A stretch of DNA of 48,394 bases, from positions 1-48,394 of the forward strand of contig JALGVI010000010.1 in the NCBI GenBank assembly GCA_029838215.1. Reading direction: 5' to 3'. The stretch comes from Candidatus Helarchaeota archaeon (GTDB lineage: Archaea; Asgardarchaeota; Lokiarchaeia; Helarchaeales; RDOG01). The position numbers were made by a program, and so were the translations under genes. Below the pieces are notes generated by a model. The model ran no database searches. It had not been told where the DNA came from and saw only the letters and a list, made by a program, of their open reading frames with translations. Below, piece by piece: positions 9,442 to 17,987 of the stretch (position 1 is the first letter of the stretch; each line of letters opens with the position of its first letter).

Positions 9442-10272
9442 TTGTTTAAACGTATCTTGGGATATCGAAAGAACGTTAGATTACTCTTTAAAAAAATCAC
9501 GAATTACTTGAGCTTTCATTCAGAAGACATGTCGAATCTGATCAAACGCATGAATGCCGTGTTCGACAGGCACGATGTAAAAATGACGTATTTCATCTCA
9601 ACGTTTTTGGTTGAACAAAGACCTTCAATATGTTCGGCTTTTGAATCTCATGATTTTGGACCTCATGGTCATTATCATGTTAATGTAGCTCAAGCAGGGC
9701 GGCGAGCTGCATGGAATGAAATAAAAGAGGCAGTACGTGTATTCAAAACGCATGGATTCGATCCTTGGGTTTACAGGGCACCTTATGCCAGGCATATAAT
9801 TGAAAATGATCCTAATCTTTTTTTTGAATTTGAAAAGAAAAACGGAATCCTGCGTGATTCATCCATAAATGTTGGACCACCGCCTTGGGAAAATCCTTTA
9901 AAACCCATCAAGCACGACTGTGGAGTCATCACGATTCCTTTAATCGGGGTCGCTGATGACGGTTTGATTGATAACGAAGGCATTTTTGACAACAGGCTTC
10001 TCGTCAAAAGATTTTATAATGCCTTTGACCAAGGACGAACTGGAATAATAGTATATGACTTACACCCGATACGAATGGGACAGGCTCGGTTTATAAATGT
10101 GGTTGAAGCACTAATAAAGAGGTTAAAAACGGAAAAGAATGTACGAATCATCTCATTAAGGGATGCCTTTGAACAGTTTGATAAGAAAGCCGAAGAAGAA
10201 ACGCTTGTTTGTTTTACGGGAGATATAGATAACTTGTCAATTTTTGACTATGCACGTAGGTTGGTCCATTAA
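9442..10272 (+). CDS. NodB-type polysaccharide deacetylase-like protein with motif 1 at the C-terminus
   Basis: A protein of 276 aa using a TTG start at 9442; no ATG, GTG or other TTG exists between the upstream stop at 9406 and this codon. NodB motifs visible are the metal-binding His cluster GPHGHYH (His75, 77, 79), YRAPY at 111-115 (motif 3) and VYDLHP at 204-209 (motif 5). The N-terminus lacks the motif 1 Asp pair that normally opens the barrel and instead enters directly at the first helix (NAVFDRHDVKMTYFIS). A matching segment, CFTGDIDNLSIFDYARRL, sits at 257-274, almost at the C-terminus. This looks like a circular permutation or a remnant of a tandem copy. Such enzymes remove N- or O-acetyl groups from sugars; the substrate is unknown. 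The next gene starts 31 bases downstream. Confidence 0.75.
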   Translation: MFKRILGYRKNVRLLFKKITNYLSFHSEDMSNLIKRMNAVFDRHDVKMTYFISTFLVEQRPSICSAFESHDFGPHGHYHVNVAQAGRRAAWNEIKEAVRVFKTHGFDPWVYRAPYARHIIENDPNLFFEFEKKNGILRDSSINVGPPPWENPLKPIKHDCGVITIPLIGVADDGLIDNEGIFDNRLLVKRFYNAFDQGRTGIIVYDLHPIRMGQARFINVVEALIKRLKTEKNVRIISLRDAFEQFDKKAEEETLVCFTGDIDNLSIFDYARRLVH

Positions 10273-10303
10273 GAAATCCATGGAAACAGGAAATGAATGC
10301 GCA

Positions 10304-11731
10304 ATGAAAAAAAAAGTAGTTGTAATCGGATCGGGATTGGGTGGAGCCGCAATCGGAGCACTCCTCCAACATCAGGGACGCTTCGATGTCACGCTTTTAG
10401 AAAAAAACAACCTTATAGGTGGACGATATGCCACGTATGAGAAAAAGACCGATGAGGGGATTTTTAAGCTTGACGTTGGCTGTCATTTGATTGCAAATTG
10501 TAACAATGGGACGATGGGTGAAGTTCTAAAAAGAATTGGAAAAAACGATTCAGTTCAATGGTCATATGCACGAAGACCAAAACCGGCGTTTTATTTTTTA
10601 GGGGAGCGCATCGATTTCCCAAAGGAAGTAAATAAGCTCGGCATTCCAAATGAAGATCTTTTCAATTTATTGAACTTGATGCGGGATGTCACTCAGTTCA
10701 CGGAAGAAGACTTGAAAAAACTTGATGATGAACAGGTTGACATGAGAACCTTCTTAAAACGATATACTTCCGATCCAAAAGCATTATCTTTATTCTCATT
10801 TTTTGCAGGGATGGAGTTTGTCATCCCGGATTATTTAACAGCCGCTTCGGAATGGATTGTCTGCCAACGGCAAATGTCCACCAACAAATCGTCAGGATAT
10901 CCGATTGGAGGATGTGGGTCCGTTCCGAGAGCTTATTGCAATAACATTGAGGAGAATGGTGGAAAATTAATATTACAAGCACCCGTGAAAGAGATATTGA
11001 TAGAAAACAACGAGGCGACAGGAGTCAAATTAGAGGACGGGACAGTCCATCCTGCGGACATCGTGATTTCTAATGCGGGTTTCAAGCACACGGTCTTAGA
11101 TCTGGTAGGAAAAGATCATTTTTCAGAAGAGTTCACTCAAAAAGTTGAGAGCTACGAGTATTCGCTTGCGACCTTTCAAATTAAAATTGCCTTGGACGAA
11201 AAAATCACGGACGAAAAGATGATCATGTATATAGGTGAAGAAATTGACGTGGATAGTTTCGATCGGCAAGCCATTTCAGAAATGCTTGCACGTGGAGAAT
11301 ATCCCGAGGAATTTCCGATAGTTTTTGCTCCAATCGTATCCAACATGGATCCTTCTTTGTGTCCGGAGGGAAAACAATTGATTTTTGCGGGTGCAGGATG
11401 CCCGACAGCTGCACAAGGTTTCGATCCAAAAAAGCACCATGAGAAAGTGCAAAACTCGATTTTGAATGGCATTAAAAACGTCCTTCCTAAGATTGAAGAT
11501 CATTTGCTATGGATTGACTCATCAAGTCCGCATGATATCGAGAAGTTCGCCGGAGAAAGCGGAACTGTCATAGGCATCGCCCAAACGATTAATCAAGTCG
11601 GAAAGAATAGGCCAAAACAGGAGCTTCCCATCAAAAATCTTTATTGTTGCTGTGCGGACACGGGCTTGCACGGAATCGGTGGAGAATTGGCAGTGGATAG
11701 TGCACTGCGACTATATAATAAATTAATTTGA
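10304..11731 (+). CDS. CrtI/phytoene desaturase-like FAD-dependent oxidoreductase, copy 1
   Basis: The frame opens at 10244, but the Rossmann strand begins KKKVVVIGSG, so I place the start at ATG 10304 (475 aa). The N-terminal dinucleotide-binding motif is VVVIGSGLGGAAIGALL, followed by LLEKNNLIGGRYATYE, the Glu/GGR signature of CrtI-type amine oxidase-fold enzymes. The C-terminal FAD signature is replaced by LYCCCADTGLHGIGGELA, with three consecutive cysteines at 448-450. This fold acts on isoprenoid chains as desaturase, isomerase, reductase or hydratase; a Methanosarcina homolog of CrtI is a hydroxyarchaeol synthase. It is paired with a close paralog at 11769. Compared with that copy it has about 35 extra residues around 307-342. 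Confidence 0.88.
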   Translation: MKKKVVVIGSGLGGAAIGALLQHQGRFDVTLLEKNNLIGGRYATYEKKTDEGIFKLDVGCHLIANCNNGTMGEVLKRIGKNDSVQWSYARRPKPAFYFLGERIDFPKEVNKLGIPNEDLFNLLNLMRDVTQFTEEDLKKLDDEQVDMRTFLKRYTSDPKALSLFSFFAGMEFVIPDYLTAASEWIVCQRQMSTNKSSGYPIGGCGSVPRAYCNNIEENGGKLILQAPVKEILIENNEATGVKLEDGTVHPADIVISNAGFKHTVLDLVGKDHFSEEFTQKVESYEYSLATFQIKIALDEKITDEKMIMYIGEEIDVDSFDRQAISEMLARGEYPEEFPIVFAPIVSNMDPSLCPEGKQLIFAGAGCPTAAQGFDPKKHHEKVQNSILNGIKNVLPKIEDHLLWIDSSSPHDIEKFAGESGTVIGIAQTINQVGKNRPKQELPIKNLYCCCADTGLHGIGGELAVDSALRLYNKLI

Positions 11732-11768
11732 TCTTTATTTTAATTATTCGATTAAGGGAGCATTAACG

Positions 11769-13121
11769 ATGAAAAAAAGAGTAATCATTATCGGATCGGG
11801 TGTTGGTGGAAGCGCAATCGGTGCATTACTCCAGCATCATGGCAATTTTGACGTGACCATTTTTGAAAAAAATAAACTGATAGGTGGACGTTACGCAACA
11901 TACGAAAAAAAAAAGGACGATGGAACTTATAAACTAGATATTGGATGCCACATGATTGCAAATTGTGATAATGGGACGATGGGCACGGTTCTGAAAAAAA
12001 TTGGGAGACCAAAAGCCGTGCAATGGTCTATTGCCAAAAATCCAGCACCGATATTTCACCATAAAGGAAAAAGAATCAAATTTCCCGTTGATTTTTCTCA
12101 GTTAGATATTAGTGAAGACGAAGCATCGAGGCTTCAATCTTTAATGAATGAAATCATGCATTACCCAGAGGAAAAATTGCAAAAATTAGAAGAAGAACAA
12201 GTAGACGTAGGCACGTTTTTAGCACGTTACACGAAAAATCGGAAGGTATTTCCTTTCTTCTTTTTCTACGTTGGCATGGAGCTTGTCGTGCCCGATAATT
12301 TTGCAGCCGCTTCTGAATGGATACGATGTCACGGAACGATGGCCAGAAATGACAAAATTGGATATCCTGTAGGAGGAAGTGGTGCCATCCCAACGGCATA
12401 TTGCAGGAGTATTGAAGAAGATGGTGGGAAAGTTGAATTAAAGGCACCAGTAGAAAGAATTTTGGTGGAGAATAATGAAGCAAGAGGCGTGAAGCTGAAA
12501 GATGGAACGATTTATTCTGCAGATATCGTGATTTCTAATGCAGGGCTTAAACATACGGTCTTGGAACTGGTGGGAAAGGATTACTTTGCGGAAGAATTCG
12601 TGGAACGTGTCAATCAATACATGTATTCCCTTTCCACGTATCAAATCAAGATTGCCTTGGATGAAAAAATAACGGATGAAAAGATGATAATGATTCCTGG
12701 AGACTATGTCTTCATGCCCATGGTTTCAAATTTAGATCCATCGTTATGTCCAGATGGAAAGCAAATCATCATCGCAGGTGCCAGCTGTCCAAACGTGGCA
12801 CAGGGTTTTGATCCCGCAAAACATGATTCGCAAATGAAAGAGGCGATCTTAAGAAGCGTTAAAAAAGTCCTACCCGAGATTGAAGACCACGTCATGTGGA
12901 TTGATGTAGCCAGTCCTAATGATATTGAAAAGCTTGTTGGAGAAGACGGAAACGTCATAGGCATCGCCCAAACGATTAATCAAGTCGGAAAAAATAGACC
13001 AAAACAGGAACTTCCCATCAAAAATCTATATTGTTGCTGTGCGGATACGGGTTTGCACGGAATCGGTGGGGAATTAGCAGCAGATAGTGCACTTAGATTA
13101 TACGAAAAATTGGTTAATTAA
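11769..13121 (+). CDS. CrtI/phytoene desaturase-like FAD-dependent oxidoreductase, copy 2
   Basis: A tandem paralog (450 aa) of the gene 37 bases upstream, with the same Rossmann opening (RVIIIGSGVGGSAIGALL), the GGRYATYE signature and the CCCADTGLHGIGGELA C-terminal motif (Cys422-424). Most of the two proteins differ at many positions, yet the last 55 residues and the underlying DNA are nearly identical, which points to recent gene conversion. It lacks a segment of about 35 residues that copy 1 has before the VSN(L/M)DPSLCP motif. Keeping two copies with such an indel suggests two related substrates or a heterodimer. The gene converges on the dehydratase-type genes with 47 bases between them. 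The substrate is unknown; an isoprenoid chain is my best guess. Confidence 0.88.
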   Translation: MKKRVIIIGSGVGGSAIGALLQHHGNFDVTIFEKNKLIGGRYATYEKKKDDGTYKLDIGCHMIANCDNGTMGTVLKKIGRPKAVQWSIAKNPAPIFHHKGKRIKFPVDFSQLDISEDEASRLQSLMNEIMHYPEEKLQKLEEEQVDVGTFLARYTKNRKVFPFFFFYVGMELVVPDNFAAASEWIRCHGTMARNDKIGYPVGGSGAIPTAYCRSIEEDGGKVELKAPVERILVENNEARGVKLKDGTIYSADIVISNAGLKHTVLELVGKDYFAEEFVERVNQYMYSLSTYQIKIALDEKITDEKMIMIPGDYVFMPMVSNLDPSLCPDGKQIIIAGASCPNVAQGFDPAKHDSQMKEAILRSVKKVLPEIEDHVMWIDVASPNDIEKLVGEDGNVIGIAQTINQVGKNRPKQELPIKNLYCCCADTGLHGIGGELAADSALRLYEKLVN

Positions 13122-13168
13122 ATTCAAGATAAAAAAGAATGAAAAAATGATGAATGGTTTGAAAAAAA

Positions 13169-14509
13169 TTATTCAATGACTTCTTTAACGAATTCTCGGA
13201 TGCGTTTTCGGACGCTTCTTGAGCCGATGACGCGGCTATCCATGGTATCGACTTGGAAAAGTAGTGTTGGAGCACCTGTTTCTTCCTTGATTCGTTCTTT
13301 CATCAGATTTGCGATGGCCCAACTGTGCTTGCAACCCATGTGTCCACCCCATATGCAGAAGTCGATGTCATACTCTTTAACGATATTCACGCAGTCATCA
13401 AGATAGAATTCCATTGGACCACGGCTTTGTCGAGCCATTGGCATTTCTAGGACGGTTTTTGCGAGATCTTCGAGCATTGTTTCTTCGCTCTCGATGTTCA
13501 CGGGTTGAGCCATTTGATATCCCATCATGTCCATCACGGTTGAAATTTGAAACTTTTCTTCCATCCAGCCGAAGATCAGGGGATCGAAGAAGATGGGAAT
13601 GTAAACCCAGAAGCATCGATATTTTTCTGTTTTTCCCTTTCGTAGATACTCTTCCATTGGGCTTCTTTTTTGCTTGACGAATTCTTTTGCAGTATCCCGA
13701 ACCCACTTCGAATATTCGATGACTTTTCCCGACAATCCTGCACTGCTCATCAATGTCATGTAAAGCGTGAATGGTGTCATTGAGGTAACGGGACAGGGTT
13801 TATTTTTTAATAGCTCCATGACTTCAAGGATGTATCCTCGAGCAATATTAGAATTTTTAAAGGTTTCTTGTAGTGCCTCGAACGTGATTTTTCGTTTCGT
13901 GCTTTTTTCGATATAATCTATCATGTCCTTTAGCTGTGAGGCACAATATGGAATGACTTGTTCGTCATAAAACTCGTTTTTATCATCGTAATGCCAAGTT
14001 GGAATGTCCATTGTAAAGGTCGGGACGTTATAAATGTGTTGCATTACTTGATATAAAATATTCGTGCTATCACAGGGCTGAGAGGCATAAACGATGAGGT
14101 CCGGATCAGGAGTCTTGTGCTGTAGCGAAGCTCCGATCCAAATTTTTTGTGCGTTGCATTGTTCTCGAGCCAAACCACTCTGTTCTGCGGTATCGATATA
14201 GTCCATGTGAACCTTTGTATTGGCGATGGCAAGAGCCACGGATCCGATTTCTTGGCACATGGGATAGATTCCCGCTGCATAAAAAAGCTCGGGAGGAACG
14301 CAGAAATTATACATGGCGATCGGAGTGTTGGTGTCGATAGCCTTATACATGTTATTCAGGTATTCTATCATTACTTCGATAAATAACGTGTTGAATGTTT
14401 GGCTACCAGGTGAATCAGCCATTGCATCGGCCATTTCTTTTCCAAGCGTGAAGAATTGGATTAAAGTGTCCCAAAGTTCATAATCTCGTTTAAATTCGGT
14501 AACAGTCAT
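13169..14509 (-). CDS. 2-Hydroxyacyl-CoA dehydratase / benzoyl-CoA reductase-type subunit (HgdB/BcrB family)
   Basis: A protein of 446 aa in the HgdB/BcrBC D-component family, whose members carry [4Fe-4S] or double-cubane clusters and carry out radical dehydrations or ATP-driven ring reductions after activation by an ASKHA ATPase. The expected cluster-ligand cysteines are visible: Cys70 (NFCVPPELFYAAG, the family's P-E-E/L-x-x-x-A-A-G context), Cys146 (ASQPCDSTN) and Cys393 (GHMGCKHS). It is the downstream gene of a pair with 14529-15650 (19 bases apart). No activator ATPase or other BcrA/D homolog is found in this window, so it must come from elsewhere. Benzoyl-CoA reductase, 2-hydroxyacyl-CoA dehydratase or a double-cubane reductase are all possible. 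Confidence 0.88.
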   Translation of the reverse strand: MTVTEFKRDYELWDTLIQFFTLGKEMADAMADSPGSQTFNTLFIEVMIEYLNNMYKAIDTNTPIAMYNFCVPPELFYAAGIYPMCQEIGSVALAIANTKVHMDYIDTAEQSGLAREQCNAQKIWIGASLQHKTPDPDLIVYASQPCDSTNILYQVMQHIYNVPTFTMDIPTWHYDDKNEFYDEQVIPYCASQLKDMIDYIEKSTKRKITFEALQETFKNSNIARGYILEVMELLKNKPCPVTSMTPFTLYMTLMSSAGLSGKVIEYSKWVRDTAKEFVKQKRSPMEEYLRKGKTEKYRCFWVYIPIFFDPLIFGWMEEKFQISTVMDMMGYQMAQPVNIESEETMLEDLAKTVLEMPMARQSRGPMEFYLDDCVNIVKEYDIDFCIWGGHMGCKHSWAIANLMKERIKEETGAPTLLFQVDTMDSRVIGSRSVRKRIREFVKEVIE

Positions 14510-14528
14510 AAAAACACCTTCTTATTTT

Positions 14529-15650
14529 TTATAATCGTTCTATAAATGCTTGAACTCGGGTTTTTAATTGTCCTAGACCTGTAAAGACATATTCACGTTC
14601 CACTTCAAGTGTAGGGACGCCCAGGGCTTTAAGGTCCTTAATGAGCATGTAAATTTCACCAGACCATAGGTCGCAGAATTTCAGGCTTTCGAGAACTACG
14701 CCATCGACATAATATTCCTTGATAAATTTTTTGATTTTTTCAAGTCTCACGGAATGGTCACTATCAGGACATATCATTCTCGGGCAAGGAAGATTCCTCA
14801 AGTAGCGTTCTGCCAATTGTTCGATAGGTGAACCATTTTCTTTGACTAAATTCGTATAATATTTTGTACCAAAGCAATTATAATCCGTGACAACGATTGC
14901 TCCCATATCTTCGATTGTTTGAATGTATTTATAATCATCAATTATGCTGCCCAACACCATTATGCGTGGCTTGTTCTCAATTCCTGGTCTTTGCTTGCAT
15001 TCATCAACAGCTTTTTGAACCATTTGAATGCAGGTTTTTTTGGGCATTGCGGAAGCTGCTATGCTTAAAACTTCGGCTTCGGTTCCCGTTATCTTAGGCA
15101 CTTCTTCTTTCCTTAAATCGGATGCATCTTGAAGAACCTTGCGAAGTTGATTCATTGTTTTTATGGCTTGATTTAATTTTTCATCCGTAATTTGAATGTT
15201 GAAGTGATTTTCTATTGCATTTTTGAGTGAGTTCAGTTCTTTTATGAACCATTTCAATGCACGATCACTTACGTGATGAGGAATGGAAAGGAAATGCATG
15301 AAAGGCATTTTCAACTTATATTTCCAGTTGTCATATGTCCTGCGCACGTGATCGCAACTGTTATAAGAAATCATGCCATCAAGAAAGTCGTACTGATGTT
15401 TTAGCCCCTTATCGAGCGTGTACCGACAAAACGTGCAGTTTAGATTGGACAGAAGACCATCAGAATCAGAAGTGTCATGATGCCCTCTTGCATTCATTCT
15501 TACCGGTAGGATATCTGCAGCGATAATAATTTCTTCAGGGATATATGAACAGAAAAATCCAATAACCTTTCTGGTTTTTTTCCATTCATTGATCCATTGA
15601 TTTGGAACGGGACCTGCCGCTTCAAAAAGATCTTTCCAAGAATTTTCCAT
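14529..15650 (-). CDS. 2-Hydroxyacyl-CoA dehydratase / benzoyl-CoA reductase-type subunit (HgdA/BcrC family)
   Basis: A protein of 373 aa, the partner of the gene just downstream. It has the family opening KVIGFFCSYIPEEIIIAADI (Cys34), then CTFCRY (Cys72, Cys75), SYNSCDHVRR (Cys99) and LKFCDLWSGE (Cys326), which supply the iron-sulfur ligands, with the C-terminal LGVPTLEVEREY strand typical of the fold. Two unequal subunits side by side are what BcrB/BcrC and HgdA/HgdB look like. The tail GLGQLKTRVQAFIE is also family-typical. The chemistry (dehydration or low-potential reduction of a CoA thioester) cannot be read from the sequence. Its neighbours, CrtI-like and Tes-like genes, leave a lipid-tail role open. 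Confidence 0.88.
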   Translation of the reverse strand: MENSWKDLFEAAGPVPNQWINEWKKTRKVIGFFCSYIPEEIIIAADILPVRMNARGHHDTSDSDGLLSNLNCTFCRYTLDKGLKHQYDFLDGMISYNSCDHVRRTYDNWKYKLKMPFMHFLSIPHHVSDRALKWFIKELNSLKNAIENHFNIQITDEKLNQAIKTMNQLRKVLQDASDLRKEEVPKITGTEAEVLSIAASAMPKKTCIQMVQKAVDECKQRPGIENKPRIMVLGSIIDDYKYIQTIEDMGAIVVTDYNCFGTKYYTNLVKENGSPIEQLAERYLRNLPCPRMICPDSDHSVRLEKIKKFIKEYYVDGVVLESLKFCDLWSGEIYMLIKDLKALGVPTLEVEREYVFTGLGQLKTRVQAFIERL

Positions 15651-15842
15651 TTTCCAATACCTTCTCGAATTAAGTTTGTTTTTGGTAAATTAAATGCTTG
15701 TTTCGATATTCGGACGAGTCATGAAAGAAGTTGATGAATTTAAGAGATTCTCCAGAAAAAGAATATCAGAATTAGGATTTAAAATGCTTTTTTTAATGAT
15801 CAAAGATCAGATAAATGGAAAGAAAAAAATAAAAAAGACTTT

Positions 15843-15850
15843 AAAAAAAA
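15843..15850 (-). terminator. Oligo-T terminator of the Tes-like gene
   Basis: Eight A on the plus strand, hence eight T on the transcript, 8 bases past the stop codon of the minus-strand radical SAM gene. Confidence 0.45.
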
Positions 15851-15858
15851 GGAAAGAA

Positions 15859-17487
15859 TCAGGCTATTTCGTAAAGAGCTTTTCCGGGATGAGCTTCTTT
15901 CCATTCTTCAATACTCATGCCAAACTTATGTTCGAGTTGAGCACGGTACATTGGAAAGCTGTTATACGAGCAGAAGGGAACCAATCGGGTTTTTCCTTTT
16001 GTCTCTTCATCGCCAGGAATCGCCATGTGAATCACACATCGACTCAAGCGTTCTAGATCCATGTTATATGGATCTTGAAAATGCATTCCGGATAACAGTA
16101 AGCTTCGATAATGAAAATCAGCCAATGCCTCGAATGATCCTTTTTGGATGATGTCGAACATTAATTTTTGCACGTTGAATTTACTTGGAGCCTTTTCCTT
16201 ATCAACAGTTTCGTCGAGTAGTTTCAGAAGGCGTGTTATTGCTTTTCCAGGGCGCATCGTACCATTTTGGATGCCTTGTGACATTTCTTCCATTCCTTCC
16301 ATCATCCTATCTACATCAAAGAATCGAGTGATGGGGACCATTTCGCCTTCAACTTCGAAAACATACGTGGCAATACCGCAAGCAGGATGAGCCGTGAATT
16401 CGATGAGGTCCTTACCTTGCAAAGTTTCTAAGATATGAGAGATTGGAAGAACGACGGGTATTGGGCGAAAATCTGAGATTGCGAGTTTTCCATTGCTTTG
16501 ATCTTCGAGATATTTTAAGTATGTCGGGAGGGTAATTCTTGATTTCAGGCGTTCATCTTCGGGTAATGGTTTTGCATTTGGATCGGCAAATCGTCCTACA
16601 AAGGAGATTGGCTGCGTAATCGTGGCACGGACGATATCAATGTTTTTCTCTGCGAATTTAATAACGGGATAAATATCCTGAGTATTATGTCCTGCCATTG
16701 TAAACATGACAAATACTACGCCACCATGACGGTTTTCTTGTATCCCCGCACGTCGCAAGTTATTCAAGATATCTTCAATTAAATGCCAGTTTTCGGGATT
16801 CGTTTGACGCGATACACCGTTAAATTTTAGATATATCGTGTTGATGCCACCTTCTATGAGTTCTTCGGTTAAATCATAGTCTTTACCAATCAAGACACCA
16901 TTCGTGGCTAATTGAATTTGGTTGAATCCAGCTCGATAGCATTCGGCAGCCATTTCGGGTAGTTCAGCACGAACGGTTGGTTCACCACCGGAAAATTGAA
17001 CGGCTTCAACAGGAGCAGGCTTTTGTTCCCTTAGGTCTTTTACCATTTGCTTGAATTGCTTCATGGTGGGTTCGTACACAAAACCTGCAGAAGAGGCATT
17101 GGCGAAACAATACCAACAGTGCAAGTTGCAACGGTTCGTAACGTCGATATTAGCAAGCAATGTATTTGAGTTGTGATTAGAACAAAGTCCACAGCTCATT
17201 GGACAAATGGGATTTTCTTTCGTTATCGAAGGATTATAAACGCCTTTTCCAGTATTAAACCATTTAATGAATTTCTTGTATAGTTCAGAGCTGCTCCAAT
17301 AAATTTCCTTAAATTCACCGTGTTCGGGGCAATTTTTCCGAATATAGGCCTTGCCGTCAATTTCAACAATTTCCGCCGGAACGGGATTTATTTTTCCTTT
17401 TTCTTTTAAACAGAAATGACAGATACTACCAGTTTTACGAAGAACCTTGAGTTCTGTAATTGCCTTTTGATCAGACATATTTCTCAC
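15859..17487 (-). CDS. Radical SAM protein of the MJ0619 / tetraether lipid synthase (Tes) family
   Basis: A protein of 542 aa. The radical SAM cluster motif is CNLHCWYC (Cys120, 124, 127) within DVTNRCNLHCWYCFAN, followed by the SAM-binding FSGGEPTVR. It also has the extra cysteine clusters of the MJ0619/Tes family: CHFC at 23-26 with KNCPEHGEF at 51-59, then CPMSCGLC (Cys95, 99, 102), and the C-terminal VPFCSYN. Tes couples the methyl ends of two phytanyl chains of archaeal lipids to make tetraethers (GDGT), a reaction at the membrane. The N- and C-terminal motifs support this family over other radical SAM enzymes, but the family has several paralogous branches with unproven functions. Start at 17487, with ATG at 17478 also possible. 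It is transcribed on the same strand as the hdr-met operon but 500 bases away, and has its own terminator. Confidence 0.82.
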   Translation of the reverse strand: MRNMSDQKAITELKVLRKTGSICHFCLKEKGKINPVPAEIVEIDGKAYIRKNCPEHGEFKEIYWSSSELYKKFIKWFNTGKGVYNPSITKENPICPMSCGLCSNHNSNTLLANIDVTNRCNLHCWYCFANASSAGFVYEPTMKQFKQMVKDLREQKPAPVEAVQFSGGEPTVRAELPEMAAECYRAGFNQIQLATNGVLIGKDYDLTEELIEGGINTIYLKFNGVSRQTNPENWHLIEDILNNLRRAGIQENRHGGVVFVMFTMAGHNTQDIYPVIKFAEKNIDIVRATITQPISFVGRFADPNAKPLPEDERLKSRITLPTYLKYLEDQSNGKLAISDFRPIPVVLPISHILETLQGKDLIEFTAHPACGIATYVFEVEGEMVPITRFFDVDRMMEGMEEMSQGIQNGTMRPGKAITRLLKLLDETVDKEKAPSKFNVQKLMFDIIQKGSFEALADFHYRSLLLSGMHFQDPYNMDLERLSRCVIHMAIPGDEETKGKTRLVPFCSYNSFPMYRAQLEHKFGMSIEEWKEAHPGKALYEIA

Positions 17488-17987
17488 TTTTAAATTGTTA
17501 TTTTCTATTTACTTGAAAGGTTGCAGATTTCTTGCCATTGTTTGAGTTCGTCATGATAAATATTCTTTGAACAAAAATTTAGCGTGTTCCTGTATCCCAC
17601 ATTCATATTGTTTTAGCGGAGGTTTTATTTCAACCCTTCAAATAATATTGAATCAACGGAGCTAATTGAAAAAGTCTTAATAAAACAGAATCCCAAACTT
17701 ATTAAGATTCTTAACTTTTTCAATTTTTGCCGAAGTTCTTTTAATTTTTTTAATTAACTCATTATTTGTTTTTAAACCTTTATTTTCAATCCATAAAATA
17801 ATTACTTGGAAGTTTGGACCGTTTTTTTTACCAAGGCATGAAAATGGGATTGATTTTCGTGGTATTGCATTGTTATATCCCCGAGTGATGATTAACTAAA
17901 GAGAAGTATTACTGAATTAAAAAATGATTCCGAGTCGTTATTGAAAAATAAATAAAAATAAGAAAAAAAAATTGAATTTTTAAAGGT
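17488..17987. other. Gene-free stretch between metF and the Tes-like gene
   Basis: Five hundred very AT-rich bases. It must contain the terminator of the metF operon and the promoter of the minus-strand Tes-like gene. I see no RNA gene, repeat or credible small ORF. Confidence 0.6.
17963..17971 (-). terminator. Oligo-T terminator of the hdr-met operon
   Basis: Nine A on the plus strand, nine T in the transcript, 17 bases after the metF stop codon. Confidence 0.5.

Noticed and set aside
15694..16056. Plus-strand ORF of 120 codons
   Set aside because: Its second half lies over the end of the Tes-like gene, and its protein is low-complexity and Lys-rich with no motif.
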